A stretch of DNA of 64,000 bases from Crambe crambe (GCA_963924555.1 OZ004590.1:4518001-4582000), one strand, 5' to 3'; counted from the first letter of the stretch, positions 17,954 through 34,355 are shown. The notes: generated from the sequence alone by a model not told the origin. Translations and numbers: made by a program.

Positions 17954-19576
17954 TCAAGATTCATGGATTTTCAAAGGATAGTGTTCTTTGTACTTGTTGA
18001 CTACTTTCCACATCTCTTCTTGCTGACGCTGCAATCTTGGTGGGAGCTTATCGTAGACATCATTGAAGAGCTCATTGACTTTGGGTTTGAGTTCCGCCCG
18101 AGCTCTCTGCATAGATTGCTTTACTTCTTGTGTCACTTTCTTCTGCAGTTCATCTTCCAACTCCTAAAGGAAGAAAAATATATAATACCCTCTTTAATTC
18201 ACTATCACTCACCTGTGTCCAAAGACCTCTGCGCTCCAAGTAACCTCTGAACCTGCTGACAGGATTGTTGGTTTCCTTCCAGTGAGCTACCTCCTCCATG
18301 TCCTGATACCCAGTCTGATCATCACTGGTCGAATGTGAACCAAGCCTGTCACAAGAAAGAGAAAAAATTGAACAGTCTGGGTTGACACACACCCCTGTAA
18401 CCTGTAGGTCAAACCTCATACTGACCTGTACACTATGTAAGTGGGTACAGTGACCTGTAGGCCAGAACTCAAACAACTGACCTGTAGGTGAGAGCTTCTA
18501 TCAAGACTGGCCTCTGTTCCTGCACAGCTATGTCCCTAGCATACTTAGTGACCTTATAGACAGCCAATACGTCATTCCCATCGACTCTCAGAGTCTCCAT
18601 GCCGTAGCCAGGACCTCGAGAGGCTATCCCATCACCTCCATAGTTCTCATGGGCAGGAGTGGAGATTGCATAACCATTATTACGACTACATGGGGAAGGA
18701 ACACAAAAATATCATGTAAGCACATGTAAAACCTGATACAGGACACATTTTCCAACCCATTTGCCTATGTCCTATTAGGCTATTTTGCTGAGCACTTTAA
18801 GTACATGAGCCAGCTATCTTACTGCCTTATTGCAAGCACTTTGAGAGGCCTCTTCCCTTATCTAATAGCTATAATTGAAGGAACTCCTTATCTAACTAGG
18901 ACCTAGTCCCAAAATTTCCACGTTGAGAGAGAATTTCTTTCATGTTGTTTACAGAAACAACAAAATCCACGCTGTTGTGTAAACAGCTAACTAACCTGCA
19001 ATATGCCTAACATGTGCATACTTATCAAATCACTTCCCACTAGGAGTGTAGTGTACACAGAGCAAAATCTAATCTGACTGGTCTACACACGAATAAAATG
19101 TCATTATCAGTCACGTACCAGAAGAAAATAACCGGGCATCCCAGAGTAACTGCAAAGTTCATAGCAGCATGTGCATCTCCTTCCTGAGCTGCTCCGTCTC
19201 CAAAATAAACACAGACACAGGTCTTGGAATCTGACAGCTTCAGGCCATAAGCATATCCAGGGGCTATACAAGAACACATAAACACAACACTTCTGAAACA
19301 GACGTGGGAATGAAATAATCTCCACCAAACAGATTGGTAATCCAGAGTAAATGTCTTGACCATAATAGGGTATTTGGCTGGTGGCCAGCCATGGAGGTAC
19401 AGACTTTACACTACAGAGAGAACACTAACTCTTAATGTAGGCAGAGTCTCCCCTAGCTGTACTTTCAAACAGGGTGCTTAAGCATAGAATATAATTCAAT
19501 TAGTGCCATAGACCCAGCCCACTTTCTTCGAAGTTCTATATCCAAACAGGGTGGCCTGCCCTGCATTTAGTATACT

Positions 19577-19610
<34 letters not shown>

Positions 19611-21022
19611 ACACTGTGTAGGGATCACCCAGAAGACTCCACTGAACAGAATTCAGCTATATATCCAAACTGCAGTTTTACTTGTCTCTTTACATACATA
19701 CACTTGATTGCTCACCGTGAGGCATTTGAGTGGCCAAGCAGGAAGAGATGAACTGAGTGTTATACTCCTCAGAGCCATAATGTACAGGCATCTGTCTCCC
19801 CTTGCCTCCTTCCAGCCTATTGCTGAAACACTGGTCCATACACTGGTCAACAGTGAAGCCCCTCCACATGAGCACCCCAACTTCCCTGTACTGCAGGTAT
19901 AGCATGTCCTCTGGGTCTAGTGCAGCTGAGCTCCCAAACTGAGCTGCCTCTTCTCCAACATTCATCATGTAGAAAGAGGTCAGGCCCTAGAGGGTTTTTT
20001 TACCCACATGGCAAGAAATCACATATGCACACACCATTCTCTGTGCCTTGTAGAGCTGCTCGTCCATCTCCCTCAGTGTCACCATTTTCTCATACATTTG
20101 CAGGAGCACTGAATCACTCAGCTAGCACATATACAAAAGATACTCGAAAGGAATGTATTTCATTGCTGTCAAAACACATCAAATTCCATACAGCAAGAAG
20201 ACTAAACAAACTCTCAAATAGTGTTACATAATTTCATTCTTCATACAACTTCTTCGTACTGAATAGAATGAGTTATATTCCTTGGATACAATATGTATCC
20301 AAGGAATTGTCTTTGATCCTACCTACCCATACGGACACATACTATTGTTCCCTCATTCTCAATGGGATCCTCCACTTATGGAGACACACACATTGATAGA
20401 ATACATAAATTGAGTATCCTGATTAAGGATGTGTCTTTAATAATAAGGGATGAACATTGCAATATAAGGGCTGATTGATATACGTTTATTTCCTAGGCCA
20501 GCCTCCAAAGGCATGCATGTAGGAAGCAGCTGCAGCTACCTTGGGGTCTTCTTGAGGGTCGATGACTTGACCATTGGTGTCTAATATTCTATAAGTAGGC
20601 AAGATGGGGACCTCATGTCTAGTATAACTGGCCTCAGTCATCTTGGAGGTATAAGGAGGTCCTCGAGTAGGCTCAGACCACTTAATTGATGTGCTGGATA
20701 ATAGACGCACCTAAACAAAGAGATGGTTATTTATCAGATTGTTAGATGGTTGCCACAAAGAGATGGGTATTTATCCACACAATGAGCCAATAACTAACAG
20801 ATACTACCACAGCCTATAAAAGAGGGACTACACCTAACTGGTTTGATTGAATTTGATTGAATCAGTCAGCCATACTCACACGTTTACGTCAAAGTACCAC
20901 CCTGCATTGACACTTACAACACTGGAGGGTCTGTACATGCTAGTCATCTGGTTTGCTTGCCTACGAGATAGCTTGGAGACGGTTTGGTAAAACGAACGAA
21001 TACTTCTTATTCTGCCAGCCAT
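17954..21022 (-). CDS. BCKDHA: Branched-chain 2-oxoacid dehydrogenase E1 alpha
   Basis: Minus-strand exons follow animal BCKDHA from the start at 21022 ([18 protein letters not shown], basic and amphipathic, a plausible mitochondrial presequence) to HYPLKIHES at 17954. The enzyme is the thiamine-diphosphate-dependent E1 alpha of the mitochondrial complex that decarboxylates the 2-oxo acids of Leu, Ile and Val. Visible: [11 protein letters not shown]; the ThDP motif from [11 protein letters not shown] (about 19200) to CRNN across the next splice; and the phosphorylation loop [15 protein letters not shown] (about 18330). The first regulatory Ser of the human loop (HHSTSDDS) is present; at the second position (AYRSVDE in human) an Asp stands where Ser is expected. 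Length and domain order are normal. Confidence 0.93.
19577..19609. repeat. Poly-G tract in a BCKDHA intron
   Basis: A run of about 32 G on the plus strand, inside an intron just before the exon encoding the [11 protein letters not shown] region. Confidence 0.9.
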
Positions 21023-21194
21023 AGTGGTGAGAGAGAGAGAGAAAAAGAGTAGGCTCTAGAAATACCAAAAGACTGCTGGAGGACAGAGTTCGAATGTAGG
21101 TGTGGTCATGGCGTCAGGGCGCGGCTAGAACATGTGACTTGCTTTGTTATAAGCTGGCTTCCTTTTGCTTTCTACAATCTTTCGAGTCTCCGAG
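21023..21194. promoter_or_regulatory. Shared promoter region BCKDHA / CD36-A
   Basis: The two start codons are divergent and 172 bp apart, so both promoters must lie here or overlap the genes. A GAGA run at 21029-21041 is the only simple motif noted. Confidence 0.5.
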
Positions 21195-25156
<3,962 letters not shown>

Positions 25157-25324
25157 CAGTGTCATGACTCCTACATAGTATACGTTTGTTATTAATTTTT
25201 ATGCATTGTATTATACGCGTACGTACTTATGGTCATAATGAAAATTTTGTGTTATGTGAAGACCATTTCCATTTATTATACGCGCGCGTACGCGTAGCTA
25301 GCTAGCTAGTGTCAAAAAAAAATT

Positions 25325-28300
25325 ATGGCCAAAGTTGGGCCATGTTGTAGGGTATGCCTTGGAGTACTGTTCCCGTGTTGCCTGCTGACAGGTCTAATAT
25401 GCATCGGTGCAGGCGTAGCCCTCTACTTGGAGTTCCCATCCGTTCTCAATGATCAAGTCAATCAGGTAATTATTTAGCTGGCTAGTCGAATCATGGCAGT
25501 TGTTAGTATCTTTTATCTTGATGTAGAGTGTGGTACATGGTACATACAGTAGCCTCGTTTCAAGGATTTTCTAGTATACATAATTATAAATCCTGTGGAA
25601 CCGAAAATTTCTGCGCCCTTTATCCCTGAAATAAATCAGGACACTTTCTGGTCCCAAAAAATTCAATTTTTATCACACTACTTTATTATTCCAATGGTAT
25701 AATAGAAAGAAACCATACAGAAAGGACATGCTACATATGAGCAGTTACAGGAACCATCCATCCCTATCTACAAGGCCTTCTACTTCTTCAACCTTACCAA
25801 CGCTGAAGAATTTGCTGCTCAGGATGGTGGTGTGAAACCAGAATTCAAAGAGCTTGGCCCCTACAGCTACCGGTAGGTCTCATGCTATGGAGTGAAGTGT
25901 TGGCTTGACCCCTGCTAATTAGCTAACACTGAGAAAACTTTCCAGACAGCCACTGAGTCAGCATATTTAAGTGTACCAATCATAGTGATGTGGTTGTGAG
26001 GTCAAAGATTAAAGTCTCAAATAGCACCTGCTCACTTGGTGTCTTTAAAAAATGAATATTAATTTGTTCAGAAAATAGTGCAATCATGGGTTAGATGAGG
26101 TAGTTCTGGAAATGCTTATGAATACTGACTGTGGAGGGCTATTACTTGATTTAATACTCCTGAACCTTTGACATGCATTATTGTTAGCTGGAGAATTATC
26201 TAGCAGGAGCTTCGGCCACTCTTAGGTTTCACTTCCCACCTTACCTTATGCTTCTCCTTCTTTTTGCAGTGAGTATCGTAAGAAAACCTTTGTCGATGGT
26301 TCAGAGACTGTGGATACCATAGGCTACACACAGACTAAAACATTCTTCTTCGATAAGAGTAAGAGTGAAGGTTTTAACGAGACTGATAGGATCTGCACTA
26401 TCAATATACCACTAGTGGTAAGTATGTCACTTATGTGTGCCCCATAAACTTCACTCCTCCTATTGTAACCTCTAAAGTAGCATAGGCTGGGGCACCCCTT
26501 GAAATGAACTTCCCCCTCAAAGACTACATACAGACACAAAATACCATTACCAATAGCATTGCAATAAACTATTAGCTAGCTACCTTAAGGTAACTATTAT
26601 TTATGGGTACGTAGGCCTATGCCTTCCCATTCAAGGTATTTATGAGTTATAATTGTATTTCAGACAGGAATAATAATATCAGTTTGAACGTTGAACTAGC
26701 CAAAAAATAGGTATTAGTGATTATTGGCTCATTATAGCTCAAATAATGATTGACATGTTGCTTTAGGCTGCTATCAACGAGACCAAGAACAACTTCGCTC
26801 TTCGCGATCTTTTGGCCCCACTCATCGCAGCAACTGGAGAAAAACTGTATACCTGTCAGAATGCCACTCCACTGGCTTGGAACTACACTAACACTTTTCT
26901 TAAAACTCTTCATACTTTTGGACAGTACCCTACAAAGTATGTCAATATTCAAGTGAATGACTCTGTTGAGGACAGAAAGGAGAGCATTATCCACACTGGT
27001 GAGATGGACATCACCAAGATCGGTCAGTTTGTTCAGTGGGATGGACTGAGGAAGCTAAATATTTGGCGAAATGAAAATGGTGCTAACAACATTAATGGAA
27101 CTGAAGGATTCTTCTTCAGGCCTCATCTCAATGAAGGAGATAACCTCACAGTTTTTGTTGATGACATCAAACGTTCTATTGACATTGTCTACACTGGAAA
27201 AGTTAGTCAACTCGGTATACCTGCATTTAGGTATGGCATTGACAATAAAACCTTCAAAAGTGCCCATAGCGAGCCCGAGAACTCGCGTTGGGGGTCATGG
27301 TGCCCAGATGGCTTGTTCTATTTGGGCCCAACTCAACCAAAGGAGATACCAGTGTACGGCAGTAAACCCCATTTCCTGGATGGAGACCCAAAATTACTGG
27401 AATCCGTTATAGGGTTGAAACCAGACAGAGAGAAACACGACACTATTACTGACATTGAGCCCATCACTGGTGCTAACCTCAATTTCCGAAGGCAACTGCA
27501 GATCAACGTGCAAGTGAATAAGACATCTCACCTGTTCATGAGGGAGACATCAAAGATTATGGGATTCAATGGTACAGATTCTTTGTACTTTCCAGTTCTT
27601 TACATCAATGAGGTACGGTTATGTGCATGTAATATCAGAATAAAGAATATGAGGCCTTGAGAATCATATAGTGGGGGATTTGTGGGGTAAAATTTTCATT
27701 GATTCTCAGGTTTTGAAAAATACACAAAACAAGATGGTTTACACTTGCAAAACTACCCCATGAAAATTTTTCATATGACATATAATATTATGCTTCAGTG
27801 TACAGATAGTCCAAACATGACCTTGAGAAATGCATGGTTTCTACCCGAGACTGAAATTTTTTATTAGATATCATGTTATCTGTTTCTAGTATGCTACTAT
27901 GGATGAAGCATTCAAAGAGTACTTGGAAAAGAAAGGGCTAAAAGAAGTCCAGGTCTTTAAGATAGCTGTTCCAGTCATATTAGGTGTTGCTGGTAAGTGA
28001 TCTGTGTAATAATGAGTCAGTAAAACCACGCTAATCAGACCACCCCAATGAGATCACCCTTATTCAACCTCCCTATAAATTTAAGAGATTAGTGTATAAC
28101 TGGGTATATGGCTAAGTACAGAATTTTCCCCCTCCCCTCCCCTCCCCCTTAAACTGAAAGTCATGAAATCACTTGAAAGTGCCTGACTACAAAGATTAGA
28201 ATTTTTCTTCTTCCTTCTTTTAGTTTTTGTTGGTGCTGTGAGTCTGCTGATCTCAGTGATATCTTGTGTTTGTTTTGTGTCTCAATCGAAAAAGAGAGAT

Positions 28301-28339
28301 GGTGAAAACGCCCCTCTGCTCAATCCCTCTGGGTCATAA
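25325..28339 (+). CDS. CD36/LIMP-2-type scavenger receptor, copy B
   Basis: Six exons (25325-25465, 25706-25872, 26270-26417, 26767-27612, 27890-27992, 28224-28339) close in frame at about 506 residues. Its first exon matches copy A (LGVLFPCCLLTGL, TM1), and the rest has the same family signatures (FYFFNLTNAEEF, GPYSYR, INIPL, PHFLDGDP). The tail reads KKRDGENAPLLNPSGS; ENAPLL is an acidic dileucine motif close to the LIMP-2 signal. The start lies only 168 bp after the stop of copy A. The end of exon 4 (the SHLFMRETSKIMGFNG block) is almost identical to copy C. Confidence 0.9.
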
Positions 28340-28440
28340 CTATTTTTACAATTATTTTTTGTTGTGTGTTAACATGTTATGTACAAACTGGTACAGGATC
28401 GTCTAACAAAATTTTTGCGCATGCGTATTTGCTCAAAAAA
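28340..28440 (+). promoter_or_regulatory. Very short spacer with NRF1-like site upstream of CD36-C
   Basis: Only 101 bp lie between the stop of copy B and the start of copy C. TGCGCATGCGT at 28416-28426, 15 bp before the ATG, matches most of the NRF1 core TGCGCATGCGC. The equivalent spacer before copy D shares the flank (AACTGGTACAGG, then TCGTC) but not the GCGCATGCG core. Confidence 0.45.
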
Positions 28441-31354
28441 ATGGCAGCTGGAGCTTCGTACGGTTCACTCTTTTGGGCCATAGTTTGGGCCCACTTGATT
28501 ACCGCAAGTAGCGGGGTGGTGTGGAGATCTAAGGTACGAGCTAGATGCAAAAATTATAGCCTAAAAGCAAAGACTGCATAGGTGTACTAGCTATAGAGTC
28601 TGGCCCGCGCGAGACTATACTAGCTGAACTTTTTGTAGTCTCGCGAGCCAGACCCGATAGCTATAAACTTGTCAAAATAAATTTGCTTGATAGAAAAATA
28701 CTAGCTACTTATTACTGTATGCTTGATTCCGCTCTATTGGCCAATATTTGATTTTTTATTTAAAAAATGAGGGGTGGGTAAAATATGTTTTTTGCTAGTG
28801 ATCAACATAAATTTACTTTGATAGAATGTGACTGTGGAGCCAGGGCATTTTATGTATGAGGAACTTCAGGAGCCATCTATCCCTATTTACAAGGCCTTTT
28901 ACTTCTTCAACCTCACCAACGCAGAAGAATTTGCCGCTCAGGATGGTGGTGTGAAACCAGAATTCAAAGAACTTGGCCCCTATACCTACCGGTAGGTCTC
29001 ATGCTATGGGAGTGAGTAGTACAGAAAGTGTTGGCTTGATTCCTGCTAGATCTTTCAACTCTTTGAAAGTTTTCCATATTTCTGTAGTCATCCCAAGTTA
29101 CCTCGCCTTATGTTTCTCTTTTATGCAGTGAGTATCGTAAGAAAACCTTCCACGAAGGTTCGGAGACTGTGGATATAGGCTATATACAGTCTAAAACATT
29201 CTTCTTTGATAAGACCAACAGTGAAGGTTTCAATGAGACAGATAGGATCTGCACTCTGAATATACCACTAGTGGTATGAATGTATGCACCCATCCCCCCC
29301 CCCCCCCAACCTAAAGTTCACTCTTCCACTTCTAAGATAGACTTGGTACTATAGCACTACTATGTGTATTGACTATATCTCTTGTTGATTTGTTGTTGCT
29401 TCAGGCTGCTATCAATGAGACCAAGAATAACTTCTTGCTTCGCGATGCTTTGGCCACGCTCATCAAAGCAACTGGAGAAAAGTTGTACACCTGTCAGAAT
29501 GCCACTGCACTGGCTTGGAACTACACTAGCTCTTTTCTCAAATCTCTTCATGCTGTTGGACAGTACCCTACAAAGTATGTCAATATTCAAGTGAATGACT
29601 CTGTTGAGGACAGAAAGGAGAGCATTATCCACACTGGTAGGAATGACATCACCAAGATTGGTCAGTTTGTTCAGTGGAATGAACAGAGGAAGTTAAAGAT
29701 TTGGCAAAATGAAAATGGCGCTAATGACATTAATGGTACTGAAGGATTCTTCTTTAGACCTGATCTGGAAGAAGGAGATAACCTCACAGTCTTTGTTGAT
29801 GACCTCAAGCGCTCTGTTGACATTGTCTACACTGGCAAAGTTAGTCCACTTGGTATGCCTGCATTTAGGTACGGCATCGACAATAGAACATTCAAAAGTG
29901 CCTTTAGCGAGCCTGAGAACTCGCGTTGGGGGTCATGGTGCCCAGATGGCTTGATCTATCTAGGTTCCACTCAACCAAAGGAGATACCAGTGTATGGCAG
30001 TAAACCCCATTTCCTGGACGGAGACCCAAGATTACTGGATTCCATTGTTGGGTTAAAGCCAGACAGAGTGAAACACGACACTTTTACTGACGTAGAGCCC
30101 ATCACTGGTGTTAACCTCAACTTCAGAAGGCAATTTCAGATCAACGTGCAAGTGAATAGGACATCTCACCTGTTCATGAGGGAGACATCAAAGATTATGG
30201 GATTCAATGGTACAGATTCTTTGTACTTTCCAATTCTCTATATCAGTGAGGTATGTCTGTTATCCAACTATGATAATGAATCCCAGACTATTAATCAAAT
30301 TTGCCATTTCTCAGAATCAAACCTATCACATGTTCATGCATTAAAAACCAACTGTCACTAGCTAGAACCTACCACATGTACTTACAGTATGTAGATTTTT
30401 AGTAAGTATGAGCATATTAGCAACACAGACTGGTTTATTTTGTCATAATTACTAGACTTGCTTGTTTTCCCTACATATTTATAGCTGCCTATAGTGAATG
30501 TTAATGTAGGGATTGTTTTCATACAAGGCTGCAGTACATACAGCCCAGCTAGGAAAAAAAAAGATTTTAAGTTATCCTTTATTTGTCATAATTCTCTGTA
30601 GCATTCAACAATGGATACTGCTTTCAAGAAACGCTTGGAAGAGGAAGAGATGGAAGAAGTCCCTGTTACAACTGAACCACCTGTCACTACTGACTTTGAC
30701 ACCACTGAACCACTCACTACTGAACCACTCACTACTGAGTCACATGACACCACCGAACCACTCACTACTGAGTCACATGACACCACCGAACCACTCACTA
30801 CTGAGTCACATGACACCACTGAACCACTTACTACTGACCCACACACGCACACTCAGCCACATACTGCAGACCATTCAGAGTGTATCCAACTCCTCGAGAT
30901 AGCTATTCCTAGCACAGTTGGTGCGACACGTAAGTCAGGTCCTATGGGAAGTATAATGAGAGATTTATAGCAAAGAAGTGTCAATTTCTTAGTTTAATAT
31001 CCTGTTGCTGCATGCATGCATCTAAAACTGTGGAACTTCTGAGTAAATGGACACACTTGAGACCCAGCCTTTTGTCCTTTGTAGAGAGGTTATCCTCTTT
31101 TAGTATGCATAAGTACTCTCTTTCTTAGTGTCCTTTACCAGAGATTCCACAGCATAGTTATCTTTATTAGTGCCATGTAGGCTATGCATGCATTATTCTT
31201 TCTTTCTTGGTACCATATATTTTCAGTTGTTGCTGTCTTCCTTGTGGTGGTGGTGATATCATTGGTAATTTGTGCTTGTAAGAAAAGAAAGAAGACTGCT
31301 AGTGACGGTAGTGACCCACTTCTCGGCTACCCTCAGAGTAACATAAACCTTTGA
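28441..31354 (+). CDS. CD36/LIMP-2-type receptor with mucin-like stalk, copy C
   Basis: Six exons (28441-28533, 28825-28991, 29129-29273, 29405-30250, 30602-30929, 31227-31354) close in frame at about 568 residues. The first exon is unlike copies A/B (MAAGASYGSLFWAIVWAH, TM1 with no Cys cluster). The ectodomain keeps the family signatures. Exon 5 is about three times as long as in A/B: after a Glu-rich helix it encodes a Thr/Pro-rich tract with an 11-residue unit ESHDTTEPLTT repeated three times, then DHSECIQLLE before TM2. Such Thr-rich repeats are typical O-glycosylated stalks. The tail ends GSDPLLGYPQSNINL, with a dileucine (DPLL) and a possible Tyr motif. Confidence 0.88.
28598..28661. 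mobile_element. Minimal inverted-repeat element related to the 6128 TIR
   Basis: GTCTGGCCCGCGCGAGACTA at 28600 is followed about 20 bp later by TAGTCTCGCGAGCCAGAC. These ends resemble the TIRs at 6128 and 7660 and the fragment GGTCTGGCTCACAAGAC near 59466. It lies in intron 1 of CD36-C. Confidence 0.6.
30660..30860 (+). repeat. Coding 33-bp tandem repeat in CD36-C exon 5
   Basis: The unit starting GAGTCACATGACACCACYGAACCACTCACTACT is repeated with few changes, after shorter GAACCACTCACTACT copies. It encodes ESHDTTEPLTT. The unit is a multiple of three, so the copy number can change without breaking the frame. Confidence 0.85.
31026..31152. mobile_element. CAGTGGAA-family MITE, copy 2 (diverged)
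   Basis: Starts CTGTGGAACTTCTGAG, contains CCTTTGTAGAGAGGTTATCC, and ends near GATTCCACAG. It lies in the last intron of CD36-C. Confidence 0.5.
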
Positions 31355-31838
31355 CAATACATTATATACTTTTATAGCTACTTTTTTATACAATAGTCTT
31401 GCAAAGTACCAACCATGTATGTGTCACTTCTTAAGCCTATTACAGTGCAATGCAACATAATATACATAACCGCTACATTGTTCACTTAGGAGAGGGGGAT
31501 GAAGAACTTGTGTTTAACTTTCTAATGGAATGCATCCTTTTACCATGCCATTTTGGTGCACAATTTGCTCTATCACCAAAATGGTTGCCATTGGCATGGT
31601 AAAAAGGTGGATGCATGCAAACGCTCTATTGTGAGGCTGCTAAAGGTTGGGGTACAGAGAGTGAGGCTTGAGACAGTATCCTCTGGGGCTAGGAAAATAT
31701 TCTACTTTCTTGATAGGTAGAATGGAGACTCCGAGAGGAACTTTTTGGGGACCAATTTGAGTGGTGTTTATAGAGATACTCATAAACTGGTACAGGGTCG
31801 TCAAACGCACATCCAATGAACTTTGAACTCTTTAGAAA
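31355..31838. other. Spacer CD36-C to CD36-D with long hairpin
   Basis: This 484-bp gap holds an inverted repeat at 31530-31618 whose arms are GCATCC-TTTTACCATGCC-ATTTTGGTG and its inverse, probably a small MITE. The last about 60 bp resemble the region just upstream of CD36-C. Part of 31640-31760 (GAGGCTTGAGACAGTATCC..., GTAGAATGGAGACTCCGAGAGGAAC) resembles the 3' end of the TET last exon near 37320-37460 and may be a diverged duplicate of it. Confidence 0.5.
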
Positions 31839-34269
31839 ATGGCTAGATGCAGCTCATTCTTTTGGGCCATAGTTTGGACCCACTTGGCGTGTATGAGTAT
31901 CGCAGTGGTATGGAAATATAAGGTACAGGCTAGATGCAGATATTAGCCTAAAATTAAATTTGGTAGCAGTTGTTTTAATGCTAGTAGATTTACTCCTGAT
32001 AGAATGTGACTGTGGAGCCAGGACATTTTATGTACAAGGAACTTCAGAAGCCATCTATCCCCATTTACAAGGCATTTTACTTCTTTAACCTCACCAATGC
32101 TGAAGAATTTGCTGATGCTGAGGGAGGTATCAAACCCATTCTCAAAGAGGTGGGCCCTTACAGCTACCGGTAAGAGCATTAGAAATTTGGTATCAATATC
32201 ACCTATGAGTTCATGTTGGCTAATTTTTTTAGCTTTAATCACAGTGATGTGGCTGACTGGAATATTTTAAAACTAGCCTCTTCCCTAGCTCTTGACAAAA
32301 TTGCACTGCCATATGAATTGACCTAAGGCTGATTGTTACCTAAGTACATTTATTTGCAGTGAGTATCGTGAAAAGACCTTCCTTGATGGCACAAGAGGTC
32401 CAGACACTATTGGGTATAAGCAAACTAAGATGTTCTTCTTTGACAAGAATACCAGCATGAAGAATGCTTCCGAGACAGATATGATCTGCACCATCAATAT
32501 ACCACTTGTGGTAAGTGTACAGTGTGCACTGTGAAAGCTCTTGGTGCAAAATGAAAAAATCATAACCATAGTAGCAATAACAGTAGCTATGTAGTGTTAT
32601 AGTTGCTTGTTGCTCTCTAATAGGCTGCTTTAAACATGACAAAAAACTCAACAATTCTTAAAACTGGTTTGGATGCAATTGTTAAAGTGTGTAAAGCAAA
32701 GTTGTTTATCTGCAAGCCAGCCAAGGAGTTGGCGTGGAATTACACTGATTGTTTGGTTCAAAAACTTGAAGAACTCCATCAGTATCCTTTGAAGTATGTC
32801 AACATCCAGGTGAACAACTCTGCTGAGGATAGTAAGGAGAGCATTATCCACACTGGTAGAACTGATATCACCAAGATCGGTCAGTTTGTTCAGTGGGATG
32901 GACTGAGGAATCTAAAGATTTGGGGAAATGGAAATGGTGCCAATGACATTAATGGAACCGAAGGATTCTTCTTCAGACCTGATCTGGAAGAAGGTGATAG
33001 CCTCACAGTCTTTGTTGATGACATCAAGCGTTCTGTTGACTTGGTCTACACTGGCAAAGTTAATCCACTTGGTATGCCTGCATTTAGATACGGCATCGAC
33101 AATAGAACATTCAAAAGTGCCTTTAGCGAGCCTGAGAACTCGCGTTGGGGGTCATGGTGCCCAGATGGCTTGATCTATCTAGGTTCCACTCAACCAAAGG
33201 AGATACCAGTGTACGGCAGTAAACCCCATTTCCTGGACGGAGACCCAAGATTACTGGATTCCATCGTTGGGTTAAAGCCAGACAGAGTGAAACATGACAC
33301 TATTACTGACATTGAGCCCATCACTGGTGCTAAACTCAACTTCAGAAGGCAACTTCAGATCAACGTGCAAATCAACAGGACCACCAGCTATTTCCCTGGT
33401 CTGAACCAGATACATAAAATAAAGGGATTCAATGGCACAGACACGCTGTACTTCCCAGTACTCTATATCAATGAGGTATGTACATTGCCCAACTAACTAT
33501 AACAGTCACAAATAGAAATCAAACAGTCATTTCTCTGAATCAAACTTCTATCACGTGTTCTAGAAATTGCAGGCAATATAGATTGTATTGGAGTATTAGC
33601 AACACAGGGCTGGCTTATTTTAATATTGCACCCTCTTGCTCCTTTATTTAACTCCTTTTATTATTTTTTTACTGGACTTGCTTGTTTTGTTGAATCCTTT
33701 TGTAGCATTCAACAATGGATGCTGCTTTCAAGAAACACTTGGAAGAGGAAGAGATGGAAGAAGTCCCTGTTACAACTGAACCACCTGTCACTACTGAGCT
33801 TGACACCACTGAACCACTCACTACTCAACCACTCACTACTGAGTCACATGACACCACTGAACCACTCACTACTGACACCACTGAACCATTCACTACTGAC
33901 GTACACACTCACACTCAGCCACGTACTGCACCATCTACAGACCATTCAGAGTGTATCCAACTCCTCGAGATAGCTATTCCTAGCACAGTTGGTGCGACAC
34001 GTAAGTCACGATCCTACAATATAGCAAATAACATAGATATTCCCTTGTAGAATTTCCACTCCAAAGAGTAGCAACTACCTCATACCTAGTATAGTATAAT
34101 AGTCATGAATTATTTATTGCTATGGCTGTGTTTCTTTCCAGTTTTTGTCTTGCTTGTGGTGGTGGTGGTGATATCATTGATAATTTGTGCTTGTAAGAAA
34201 GGGAAGAAGACTCATAGTGACAGTAGTGACCCACTTCTCAGTTACCCTCAGAGTAACATAAACCTTTGA
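31839..34269 (+). CDS. CD36/LIMP-2-type receptor with mucin-like stalk, copy D (mosaic)
   Basis: Six exons (31839-31922, 32003-32169, 32360-32510, 32624-33475, 33706-34000, 34142-34269) close in frame at about 558 residues. Exon 1 (FFWAIVWTHLACMSIAVVW) and exons 5-6 (Thr-rich stalk, tail SSDPLLSYPQSNINL) match copy C. Exons 2-3 and both ends of exon 4 match copy A (DAEGGIKPILKE; NQIHKIKGFNGTDTLYF). The middle of exon 4 (FRPDLEEGD to KPDRVKHDT) matches C. The stalk has fewer 11-residue units than C. Family signatures and glycosylation sites are intact, so the gene looks functional. Confidence 0.88.
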
Positions 34270-34355
34270 CAATACATTAATGGAACTCCTCACATTCAAT
34301 ACATTCATTGATAGCTACTCTTCATTTATTAAACAATTTTTGCGCTTTTTCTCGT

